Shown here piece by piece: positions 1 through 6,956 of a DNA stretch of 64,000 nucleotides; position 1 is the stretch's first letter; each line of letters starts with the position of its first letter. The DNA lies in the NCBI RefSeq assembly GCF_027497495.1, contig NZ_CP114205.1, positions 6,138,001 to 6,202,000 on the forward strand, in the 5' to 3' direction. The notes beneath the pieces are model-generated. The model was not told the DNA's origin and did not search any database. It saw only the letters and a program-made list of their open reading frames with translations. Source of the stretch: Streptomyces tubercidicus. GTDB taxonomy: Bacteria; Actinomycetota; Actinomycetes; Streptomycetales; Streptomycetaceae. The position numbers were made by a program, and so were the translations under genes.

Positions 1-107
1 ATGTGCAGATCGCAGGTGCTGCCGTTGCGGAATGCCTGCCACATGCTCCATTCCGCTGACGTCAGCTGCAGGTCGGCGGGCGCGTCGCCGTCCCCGGGCT
101 CGGTCAC
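1..107 (-). CDS. 5' end of a reverse-strand gene, probable membrane protein/oxidoreductase-like (partial)
   Basis: Only the first 35 codons are in the window; the gene runs off the left edge. The GTG start (107-105) has an AGGGGGA ribosome binding site about 7 bases upstream on the reverse strand. The peptide opens with an acidic, flexible stretch and continues with TSAEWSMWQAFRNGS. From memory, Streptomyces proteins encoded divergently from hisD carry a W-x-M-W-x-AFRNGS stretch near their N-terminus and are usually annotated as oxidoreductases or membrane proteins. The visible part is too short to assign a function. It is divergent from hisD, so the 264-bp gap (108-371) should hold both promoters. 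Confidence 0.6.
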   Translation of the reverse strand, partial: MTEPGDGDAPADLQLTSAEWSMWQAFRNGSTCDLH

Positions 108-314
108 TGTGGGTCCCCCTTGCTCTCCCGTGGTGTGTCGCAACCTGTTCGGACGCACCGCGTGCACCGGTCGTATCGCGTCCCGCAGGTCTCCCCGTAC
201 GCCGTTGTTGAGGCCCTTGCCCGCCCCGTGACTGCTTGAACACGCATGGTCAGGGCCAACTCCGGTCAACTTCGGACGGCCGGGTCACGGTGCGTCCGAG
301 GCGTACTCCGCTGT

Positions 315-331
315 GTATCACTGAGTGATAC
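315..331. promoter_or_regulatory. 17-bp perfect palindrome upstream of hisD (candidate operator)
   Basis: GTATCACT-G-AGTGATAC is a perfect inverted repeat with a one-base centre, 40 bases upstream of the hisD start. It is AT-richer than its surroundings and has the size of a dimeric repressor site. I do not recognise the regulator. Two imperfect direct repeats (CCAACTCCGG, TCAACTTCGG) lie about 45 bases further upstream. Confidence 0.6.
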
Positions 332-371
332 GGCCGCTCGGGCGCCGGAGCGGGTCTGAGACACTGGGGGA

Positions 372-1694
372 GTGATCTCCCGAATCGATCTGCGCGGTGA
401 CGCCCTTCCCGAGGGCGGCGCCCTGCGCGACCTGCTGCCCCGTGCCGAGTTCGACGTGGAAGCCGCCCTGGAGCAGGTGCGGCCCATCTGCGAGGACGTG
501 CGCCATCGCGGCACCGCGGCGCTGATCGATTATGCGCGGCGGTTCGACGGCGTCGAGATCGAGCAGGTGCGGGTGCCCGCCGAGGCCCTGCGGGCGGCGC
601 TCGACGGGCTGGACCCGGCTGTCCGGGCCGCCCTGGAGGAGTCCATCCGGCGCGCCCGGATCGTCCACCGCGAACAGCGCCGCACGGACGTCACCACCAA
701 GGTCGTCCCCGGCGGCACGGTCACCGAACGCTGGGTGCCGGTCGAGCGGGTCGGGCTCTATGTCCCCGGCGGCCTCGCGGTCTACCCGTCCTCGGTGGTC
801 ATGAACGTGGTCCCGGCGCAGGAAGCCGGCGTCGAGGGCATCGCCGTGACCTCCCCGCCGCAGAAGGAGTTCGGCGGCCGGCCGCACCCGACCATCCTCG
901 CCGCCTGCGCCTTGCTCGGGGTCGATGAGGTCTACGCGGCCGGCGGCGCCCAGGCCATCGCGATGTTCGCGTACGGCACCGAGGAGTGTCTGCCGGTCAA
1001 CCTCGTCACGGGCCCCGGCAATATCTTCGTCGCCTCCGCCAAGCGCCTGCTCAAGGGCCGGATCGGTATCGACGCCGAGGCCGGCCCGACCGAGATCGCG
1101 GTCCTCGCGGACGCCACCGCCGACCCCGAGCACGTCGCCGCCGACCTGATCAGCCAGGCCGAGCACGACACCCTCGCCGCCGCCGTCCTGGTCACCGACT
1201 CCGCCGAGCTCGCCGACGCCGTCGACGAGGCGCTCAAGCGGCAGGTCGCGGCCACCAAGCACATCGAGCGGATCACCGAGGCGCTGGCCGGCCGGCAGTC
1301 CGCGACCGTCCTCGTCGACGGCATCGACGAGGGCCTGCGGGTCGTGGACGCCTACGGCGCCGAACATCTGGAGATCCAGACCGCCGACGCCACCGCCGTC
1401 GCCGCCCGGGTCCGTAACGCCGGCGCCGTCTTCGTCGGCCCGTACGCCCCGGTCTCCCTCGGTGACTACTGCGCCGGATCCAACCACGTGCTGCCCACCG
1501 GCGGTTGCGCTTGCCACTCCTCCGGGCTGTCCGTGCAGTCCTTCCTGCGCGGCATCCATGTCGTGGACTACTCGCGCGACGCGCTGGCCGAGGTCGCCCA
1601 CCATGTGGTGACCCTCGCCGAGGCCGAGGATCTTCCGGCGCATGGTGCGGCGCTCAAGGCCAGGTTCGACTGGAAGGTCCCGCAGAGCAAGTGA
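372..1694 (+). CDS. hisD: Histidinol dehydrogenase
   Basis: Catalyses the last two steps of histidine synthesis, L-histidinol to L-histidine, with two NAD+ and one zinc; cytoplasmic. The 440-aa length is normal for the family. Visible family signatures include VGLYVPGG, NVVPAQEAGV, AGGAQAIAMFAYGTE, GPGNIFVASAK, DAEAGPTEIAVLAD, SQAEHD and GSNHVLPTGG; the SQAEHD and GSNHVLPTGG stretches carry zinc and catalytic residues. The GTG start at 372 has only a very close G-rich stretch (GGGGGAG), but the sequence MISRIDLRGDALPEG matches Streptomyces HisD N-termini as I remember them. It is the first gene of the his operon, and its stop codon overlaps the proposed hisC start. Confidence 0.97.
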   Translation: MISRIDLRGDALPEGGALRDLLPRAEFDVEAALEQVRPICEDVRHRGTAALIDYARRFDGVEIEQVRVPAEALRAALDGLDPAVRAALEESIRRARIVHREQRRTDVTTKVVPGGTVTERWVPVERVGLYVPGGLAVYPSSVVMNVVPAQEAGVEGIAVTSPPQKEFGGRPHPTILAACALLGVDEVYAAGGAQAIAMFAYGTEECLPVNLVTGPGNIFVASAKRLLKGRIGIDAEAGPTEIAVLADATADPEHVAADLISQAEHDTLAAAVLVTDSAELADAVDEALKRQVAATKHIERITEALAGRQSATVLVDGIDEGLRVVDAYGAEHLEIQTADATAVAARVRNAGAVFVGPYAPVSLGDYCAGSNHVLPTGGCACHSSGLSVQSFLRGIHVVDYSRDALAEVAHHVVTLAEAEDLPAHGAALKARFDWKVPQSK

Positions 1695-2839
1695 GCAGGC
1701 ACGTGACCCGTAACTCCGCTGTGTCCCGTATGGACGAGCTCCCCATCCGTGACGAGCTGCGCGGCAAGTCCCCCTACGGGGCTCCGCAGCTGGACGTCCC
1801 GGTGCGGCTGAACACCAACGAGAACCCCTACCCGCTGCCCGAGCCGCTGGTCCGGCGGATCGCCGAGCGGGTGACCGAGGCCGCCCGGCAGCTCAATCGC
1901 TACCCCGACCGGGACGCCGTCGAGCTGCGCACCGAACTGGCCCGCTACCTCACCCACACCGCGGGCCACGAGGTCAACAAGGACCAGGTGTGGGCCGCCA
2001 ACGGCTCCAACGAGGTCATCCAGCAGCTGCTGCAGACCTTCGCCGGCCCCGGCCGCACCGCCCTCGGCTTCGAGCCCTCGTACTCGATGCACGGGCTGAT
2101 CTCCCGCGGCACGGGCACCGGCTGGCTCTCCGGCCCGCGCAACGACGACTTCACCATCGATGTGGAGGCGGCGCGGGCGGCCATCGCCGAGCACCGTCCG
2201 CATGTGGTCTTCATCTGCTCGCCGAACAACCCCACCGGCACCGCCGTCGAGGCCGAGACGGTGCTGGCGCTGTACGAGGCGGCGCAGGCGGCCCGTGCCG
2301 ATGCCGCCGGGGCCCTGGTGGTGGTCGACGAGGCCTACGGCGAGTTCAGCCACCGGCCCTCGCTGCTGCCGCTGATCGCGGGCCGGCCGAATCTGGTGGT
2401 CTCCCGGACGATGTCCAAGGCCTTCGGCGCCGCCGGGCTGCGGCTGGGCTATCTGGCCGCCGACCCCGCCGTGGTCGACGCCGTCCAGCTCGTCCGGCTC
2501 CCGTACCACCTCTCGTCCGTCACCCAGGCCACCGCACTGGCCGCACTGGAGCACACCGACACGCTCCTGAAGTACGTCGAGCAGCTGAAGACCGAGCGGG
2601 ACCGCCTGGTCAGCGAGCTGCGGGCGGCCGGCTGCCGGGTCGTCGACTCCGACGCCAACTTCGTGCAGTTCGGTCTCTTCGAGGATTCCCACGCCACCTG
2701 GCAGGCGATCCTTGACCACGGTGTGCTGGTCCGTGACAACGGCGTACCGGGCTGGCTGCGGGTCACCGCCGGCACCCCGGCCGAGAACGACGCGTTCCTG
2801 GACGCGGTTCGCGCAGTACTGAAGGAGAGCAAGCGATGA
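1691..2839 (+). CDS. hisC: Histidinol-phosphate aminotransferase
   Basis: PLP-dependent class I/II aminotransferase converting imidazole-acetol phosphate and glutamate to histidinol phosphate. Signatures: NTNENPYPLP near the N-terminus, AANGSNEVIQQ, FICSPNNPTGT, VVVDEAYGEF, and SRTMSKAFGAAGLRLGY, which holds the PLP lysine. I give the GTG at 1691 because it overlaps the hisD stop (GTGA). In-frame alternatives are GTG 1703, GTG 1721 and ATG 1730. The conserved protein begins near VSRMDELPIRDEL, so 1721 is also plausible, but no start has a strong ribosome binding site. From 1691 the product is 382 aa. The 3' end overlaps hisB by four bases. Confidence 0.95.
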   Translation: MSRHVTRNSAVSRMDELPIRDELRGKSPYGAPQLDVPVRLNTNENPYPLPEPLVRRIAERVTEAARQLNRYPDRDAVELRTELARYLTHTAGHEVNKDQVWAANGSNEVIQQLLQTFAGPGRTALGFEPSYSMHGLISRGTGTGWLSGPRNDDFTIDVEAARAAIAEHRPHVVFICSPNNPTGTAVEAETVLALYEAAQAARADAAGALVVVDEAYGEFSHRPSLLPLIAGRPNLVVSRTMSKAFGAAGLRLGYLAADPAVVDAVQLVRLPYHLSSVTQATALAALEHTDTLLKYVEQLKTERDRLVSELRAAGCRVVDSDANFVQFGLFEDSHATWQAILDHGVLVRDNGVPGWLRVTAGTPAENDAFLDAVRAVLKESKR

Positions 2840-3429
2840 CCCGCGTAGGACGCGTGGAGCGCACGACGAAGGAAACGTCCGTGCTCGTCGAGATCGATCT
2901 CGACGGCAAGGGGGACGTGGACGTCTCGACCGGTGTCGGCTTCTACGACCACATGCTCGACCAGCTCGGCCGGCACGGTCTGTTCGACCTCAAGGTCAAG
3001 ACCGACGGCGATCTGCACATCGACACCCACCACACCATCGAGGACACCGCCCTCGCCCTGGGTGCCGCCTTCAAGCAGGCCCTCGGCGACAAGTCCGGGA
3101 TCTACCGCTTCGGCAACTGCACGGTCCCCCTGGACGAGTCGCTCGCCCAGGTGACCGTCGACCTCTCCGGCCGCCCGTACCTGGTGCACACCGAGCCGGA
3201 GAACATGGCGCCGATGATCGGCAGCTATGACACCACGATGACCCGGCACATCTTCGAGTCCTTCGTCGCCCAGGCCCAGATAGCGCTGCACATCCACGTC
3301 CCGTACGGGCGCAACGCCCACCACATCGTGGAGTGCCAGTTCAAGGCGCTGGCCCGCGCCCTGCGGTACGCCAGCGAGCGCGACCCGCGGGCGGCCGGCA
3401 TCATCCCCTCCACCAAGGGAGCCCTGTAG
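2836..3429 (+). CDS. hisB: Imidazoleglycerol-phosphate dehydratase
   Basis: Dehydrates imidazole-glycerol phosphate to imidazole-acetol phosphate, using manganese. At 197 aa this is the monofunctional form, without the phosphatase domain seen in enterobacteria. Metal-binding histidine clusters are visible: GFYDHMLDQLGRHG, DLHIDTHHTIED, and HIHVPYGRNAHHIVE near the C-terminus. The ATG overlaps the hisC stop (ATGA) and is preceded by AAGGAG at good spacing, so translation is probably coupled. Histidinol-phosphate phosphatase is not in this window. Confidence 0.97.
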   Translation: MTRVGRVERTTKETSVLVEIDLDGKGDVDVSTGVGFYDHMLDQLGRHGLFDLKVKTDGDLHIDTHHTIEDTALALGAAFKQALGDKSGIYRFGNCTVPLDESLAQVTVDLSGRPYLVHTEPENMAPMIGSYDTTMTRHIFESFVAQAQIALHIHVPYGRNAHHIVECQFKALARALRYASERDPRAAGIIPSTKGAL

Positions 3430-3432
3430 CCC

Positions 3433-3597
3433 GTGAACGGTCTCTCCACCGTCTTCATCCTGGTCGGGCTCTTCCTCCTCGGCGGCGTCTACTCCTTCTG
3501 GAAGCAGCAGCTGCCCAAGGGCCTGATCGTGCTGTTGTCCCTCGGCTCGGCGCTGTGTCTGATCGCCGGTGTGCTGCGGCTGGAGGTATGGAATTGA
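3433..3597 (+). CDS. Small membrane protein within the his operon
   Basis: A 54-aa frame starting at GTG 3433, three bases after the hisB stop, and ending at TGA 3595-3597 inside the first codons of hisH. The translation has two hydrophobic helices (TVFILVGLFLLGGVY and GLIVLLSLGSALCLIAGVL) separated by a short basic turn with FWKQQLPK, the layout of a small two-pass inner-membrane protein. Coordinates, overlap and composition argue for a real gene; I recall a similar small frame annotated between hisB and hisH in S. coelicolor. No function is known to me. It is co-transcribed with hisB and hisH and translationally coupled to hisH. Confidence 0.7.
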   Translation: MNGLSTVFILVGLFLLGGVYSFWKQQLPKGLIVLLSLGSALCLIAGVLRLEVWN

Positions 3598-4244
3598 GCC
3601 CCTCGGCATCCCGTAAGCGCGTCGTCGTCTTCGACTACGGCTTCGGCAACGTCCGCTCCGCCGAGCGTGCCCTGGCGCATGTCGGCGCCGACGTCGAGAT
3701 CACCCGGGACTTCGACCGGGCGATGAACGCCGAGGGGCTGCTGGTCCCCGGTGTCGGCGCCTTCGCCGCCTGTATGGCCGGGCTGAAGGAGGCCCGCGGC
3801 GACTGGCTGGTGGGCCGCAGGCTGGCCGGCGGCCGCCCCGTCATGGGCATCTGCGTCGGCATGCAGATCCTCTTCGGCCGGGGCATCGAGCACGGTGTGG
3901 AGACCGAGGGCCTGGACGAGTGGCCCGGCACGGTCGGCCCGCTCAAGGCCGACATCGTCCCGCACATGGGCTGGAACACCGTCGAGGCCGCCGAGGGCTC
4001 CCGGCTCTTCGCCGGGCTGCCCGCCGACGCCCGCTACTACTTCGTGCACTCCTACGCGGTGCACGACTGGGAGCTGGAGGTCGGCAACCCGCATCTCACC
4101 GCGCCCAAGGTCACCTGGGCCACGCACGGCGAGCCCTTCGTGGCCGCGGTCGAGAACGGCCCGCTGTGCGCCACCCAGTTCCACCCCGAGAAGTCCGGCG
4201 ACGCCGGCGCCCAGCTCCTGACCAACTGGATCAACACCCTGTGA
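3588..4244 (+). CDS. hisH: Imidazole glycerol phosphate synthase, glutaminase subunit
   Basis: Class I glutamine amidotransferase that makes ammonia for HisF in imidazole-glycerol phosphate synthase. VFDYGFGNVRS opens the domain, GICVGMQILF holds the nucleophilic cysteine (about residue 89), and QFHPEKSG near the C-terminus holds the His/Glu pair. From ATG 3588 the protein is 218 aa. The GGAGG at 3582-3586 is too close to ATG 3588 but well spaced for TTG 3594, which would remove two residues; both remain possible. It overlaps the small membrane gene by ten bases. HisF, its partner, is encoded three genes downstream. Confidence 0.95.
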   Translation: MELSPSASRKRVVVFDYGFGNVRSAERALAHVGADVEITRDFDRAMNAEGLLVPGVGAFAACMAGLKEARGDWLVGRRLAGGRPVMGICVGMQILFGRGIEHGVETEGLDEWPGTVGPLKADIVPHMGWNTVEAAEGSRLFAGLPADARYYFVHSYAVHDWELEVGNPHLTAPKVTWATHGEPFVAAVENGPLCATQFHPEKSGDAGAQLLTNWINTL

Positions 4245-4252
4245 GCCCCCTG

Positions 4253-4975
4253 ATGCCGAAGCTCGAACTCCTCCCCGCCGTCGATGTCCGCGACGGCCAG
4301 GCCGTCCGCCTCGTCCACGGCGAGTCCGGCTCCGAGACCTCCTACGGCGACCCGCTGGAGGCGGCCCTCGCCTGGCAGCGGTCCGGCGCCGAATGGCTGC
4401 ACCTCGTCGACCTCGACGCGGCCTTCGGCACCGGCGACAACCGGGCGCAGATCGCCGAGGTCGCCCGCTCCATGGACATCAAGGTCGAGCTGTCCGGCGG
4501 CATCCGCGACGACGACACGCTCGCCGCCGCCCTCGCCACCGGCTGCCGCCGGGTCAACCTCGGCACCGCCGCGCTGGAGACCCCCGAGTGGGTCGCCAAG
4601 GTCATCGCCGAGCACGGCGACCAGATCGCGGTCGGCCTGGACGTCCGCGGCACGACGCTGCGCGGCCGCGGCTGGACCCGCGACGGCGGCGACCTCTACG
4701 AGACGCTGGCCCGCCTCGACACCGAGGGCTGCGCCCGCTATGTCGTCACCGACATCAACAAGGACGGCACCCTCCAGGGCCCCAACCTGGAACTGCTGCG
4801 GAACGTCTGCGCCGCCACCGACCGGCCGGTGGTCGCCTCGGGCGGCGTGTCCTCGCTCGACGACCTGCGGGCGCTGGCCACGCTGGTCCCGGAAGGTGTC
4901 GAGGGCGCGATCGTCGGCAAGGCGCTCTATGCGAAGGCGTTCACCCTCGAAGAGGCGCTGGCAGCAGTGTCGTAA
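4253..4975 (+). CDS. priA: Bifunctional HisA/TrpF isomerase (PriA)
   Basis: A (beta/alpha)8 isomerase. In actinomycetes lacking trpF, PriA converts both ProFAR (histidine pathway) and phosphoribosyl anthranilate (tryptophan pathway). Visible: LLPAVDVRDGQAVRLVHGE with the first catalytic Asp, SGGIRDDDTL, and VTDINKDGTLQGPN with the second catalytic Asp region; phosphate-binding glycines occur in ASGGVSSL and GAIVGKALY. The 240-aa length from ATG 4253 fits the family; GTG 4241 is an in-frame alternative. No trpF-like gene appears near trpE, trpC, trpB or trpA here, which fits dual activity, although activity itself cannot be read from sequence. Confidence 0.95.
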   Translation: MPKLELLPAVDVRDGQAVRLVHGESGSETSYGDPLEAALAWQRSGAEWLHLVDLDAAFGTGDNRAQIAEVARSMDIKVELSGGIRDDDTLAAALATGCRRVNLGTAALETPEWVAKVIAEHGDQIAVGLDVRGTTLRGRGWTRDGGDLYETLARLDTEGCARYVVTDINKDGTLQGPNLELLRNVCAATDRPVVASGGVSSLDDLRALATLVPEGVEGAIVGKALYAKAFTLEEALAAVS

Positions 4976-4990
4976 CCGAAAGGCGGCGTG

Positions 4991-5398
4991 ATGACCATCG
5001 AGCGCGTACGGACCGGCAGCCCCTGGGAAGAGAAGATCGGATTCGCACGCGCCGTGGCGGCCGGCGACCGGGTCCTGGTCGCCGGCACGATGCCACTGGT
5101 CGATGGCGTCCTGCAGGGGGAGGGCGACCCCTATGTGCAGACCAAGGCCGCCCTCACCCACGCGCTGGAGGCCCTCACCCCCTTCGGCCTCGGCGCCGAA
5201 GCGGTCCTCCGCACCCGTCTGTACCTCACGCACCTACGCGATGTGGACGCGGCCGGCCGCGCCCACCGGGAGCTGTTCGCCGCCGCGCCGCCCGTCTCGA
5301 CCCTGGTCGTGGTCTCCGGCTTCGCCGACTCCCGCGTCCTGGTCGAAGTAGAACTCGAAGCATTCCGAGCACTGTCAGAGAGGCCTGAACCGACATGA
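4991..5398 (+). CDS. RidA/YjgF-family protein
   Basis: A 135-aa member of the RidA (YjgF/YER057c/UK114) superfamily. RidA enzymes hydrolyse reactive enamine/imine intermediates made by PLP enzymes. The hallmarks are VAAGDRVLVAGTMPLVDG near the N-terminus, a region equivalent to the RidA Q-T-x-x-AL stretch (QTKAALTHALEALTPFG), TRLYLTHLRDVDAAGRAHRELF, and PVSTLVVVSGFADSRVLVEVELEA at the end. I could not find the strictly conserved active-site Arg in its usual context with confidence, so this may be an Rid subgroup rather than archetypal RidA. ATG 4991 follows a GAAAGG site; GTG 4988 is immediately before it. The stop overlaps hisF. Confidence 0.85.
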   Translation: MTIERVRTGSPWEEKIGFARAVAAGDRVLVAGTMPLVDGVLQGEGDPYVQTKAALTHALEALTPFGLGAEAVLRTRLYLTHLRDVDAAGRAHRELFAAAPPVSTLVVVSGFADSRVLVEVELEAFRALSERPEPT

Positions 5399-6159
5399 CC
5401 CTGGCGGTCCGAGTCATCCCTTGCCTGGACGTCGACAACGGCCGGGTCGTCAAGGGCGTCAACTTCCAGAACCTGCGGGACGCCGGCGACCCCGTCGAGA
5501 TGGCGAAGATCTACGGGGATGAGGGCGCCGACGAGCTGACCTTCCTCGACATCACCGCCTCCTCCGGCAACCGCGAGACCACCTACGACGTGGTCCGCCG
5601 CACCGCCGAGCAGGTCTTCATCCCGCTGACCGTCGGCGGCGGCGTCCGCACCCCCGAGGACGTCGACAAGCTGCTGCGGGCCGGCGCCGACAAGGTCGGG
5701 GTCAACACCGCCGCCATCGCTCGCCCCGACGTCATCCGCGAGATCGCCGAACGCTTCGGCAGCCAGGTCCTGGTCCTCTCGGTCGACGCCCGCCGCACCG
5801 ACGCGGGCACGCCGTCCGGATACGAGGTCACCACCCACGGCGGCCGCCGCGGCACCGGTATCGACGCCGTCGAATGGGCGCACCGCGCCGCCGAGCTGGG
5901 CGCCGGGGAGATCCTCCTCAACTCCATGGACGCCGACGGCACCAAGGACGGCTACGACGTCGAGATGATCGAGGCGGTCCGCAAGCACGTCTCCGTCCCG
6001 GTCATCGCCTCCGGCGGCGCCGGCAGGCTGGACGACTTCGCCCCGGCCGTGGCCGCCGGCGCCGACGCGGTGCTGGCCGCCTCCGTCTTCCACTTCGGCG
6101 ATCTGCGCATCTCCCAGGTCAAGGACGCACTGCGGGGTGCGGGGCACCCGGTGCGCTGA
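5395..6159 (+). CDS. hisF: Imidazole glycerol phosphate synthase, cyclase subunit
   Basis: Cyclase subunit that uses ammonia from HisH to turn PRFAR into imidazole-glycerol phosphate and AICAR. A (beta/alpha)8 barrel of 254 aa. RVIPCLDVDNGRVVKGVNF carries the first catalytic Asp (D12); FLDITASS, PLTVGGGVRT, LSVDARR (second Asp), LLNSMDADGTKDGYD and PVIASGGAG are the expected phosphate- and substrate-binding segments. The ATG overlaps the previous stop (ATGA). It is the last gene of this his operon; the final step enzyme gene hisI lies about 5.4 kb away beyond the sdh block. Confidence 0.97.
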   Translation: MTLAVRVIPCLDVDNGRVVKGVNFQNLRDAGDPVEMAKIYGDEGADELTFLDITASSGNRETTYDVVRRTAEQVFIPLTVGGGVRTPEDVDKLLRAGADKVGVNTAAIARPDVIREIAERFGSQVLVLSVDARRTDAGTPSGYEVTTHGGRRGTGIDAVEWAHRAAELGAGEILLNSMDADGTKDGYDVEMIEAVRKHVSVPVIASGGAGRLDDFAPAVAAGADAVLAASVFHFGDLRISQVKDALRGAGHPVR

Positions 6160-6212
6160 GGCGGGGCGGCTCGGCGGTCTTTCCCCGGCGGCCCTTCCTC
6201 GGCGGTCCTGCC

Positions 6213-6956
6213 TCAGCGGCCCTTGCGTGCCGCCCGGAGGAACTCGCGGTTCATCGCCGTGATGCTGAACAGCGGGATGCCCTTGGGGCAGGCGGTGGCG
6301 CACTCACCGGCGAGGGTGCAGCCGCCGAAGCCCTCGTCGTCCATCTGCGCCACCATGTCCAGCACCCGGCTGCCGCGTTCGGGCGCGCCCTGCGGCAGCA
6401 CATTGAGATGGTTCACCTTGGCCGAGGTGAACAGCATCGCGGCCCCGTTCGGACAGGCCGCCACACAGGCACCGCAGCCGATGCACTCGGCGTGCTCGAA
6501 CGCGGACTCGGCGTCCGGCTTGGGCACGGGCGTCGCATGGGCCTCCGGCGCGGCCCCGGTCGGCGCGGTGATGTATCCGCCGGCCTGGATGATCCGGTCG
6601 AAGGCGGAGCGGTCGACGACCAGGTCCTTGACGACCGGGAACGCCGCGGCGCGCCACGGCTCGATGTCGATGGTGTCGCCGTCCCGGAAGGACCGCATGT
6701 GCAGCTGGCAGGTCGTGGTGTGCTCGGGGCCGTGCGGCGCGCCGTTGATGACGAGTGAGCAGGCGCCGCAGATGCCCTCGCGGCAGTCGTGGTCGAAGGC
6801 GACCGGGTCGTCACCCTGGAGGATCAGCTCCTCGTTGAGGGTGTCGAGCATCTCCAGGAACGACATGTCCGGCGAGATGCCGTCGACCTCGTAGGTGGAC
6901 AGGGCACCGTCGGCGTCGGCGTTCGGCTGGCGCCAGACGCGCAGGGTGAGCCTCAT
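6213..6956 (-). CDS. sdhB: Succinate dehydrogenase/fumarate reductase iron-sulfur subunit
   Basis: Iron-sulfur subunit passing electrons from the flavoprotein to quinone at the membrane. 247 aa. The N-terminal plant-type [2Fe-2S] site is CREGICGACSL with a fourth cysteine in TTCQLH (C58, C63, C66, C83). The C-terminal domain has CIGCGACVAACPNGAAML for [4Fe-4S] and a GECATACPKGIPL cluster for the remaining centres. The ATG at 6956 overlaps the sdhA stop by four bases. The domain order and the single multi-pass cytochrome subunit upstream match the actinobacterial SdhCAB/Frd-like type rather than the four-subunit enzyme. Confidence 0.95.
   Translation of the reverse strand: MRLTLRVWRQPNADADGALSTYEVDGISPDMSFLEMLDTLNEELILQGDDPVAFDHDCREGICGACSLVINGAPHGPEHTTTCQLHMRSFRDGDTIDIEPWRAAAFPVVKDLVVDRSAFDRIIQAGGYITAPTGAAPEAHATPVPKPDAESAFEHAECIGCGACVAACPNGAAMLFTSAKVNHLNVLPQGAPERGSRVLDMVAQMDDEGFGGCTLAGECATACPKGIPLFSITAMNREFLRAARKGR

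Noticed and set aside
6160..6212. Terminator between converging hisF and sdhB
   Set aside because: The 53-bp gap has C/G-rich repeats but no convincing stem.
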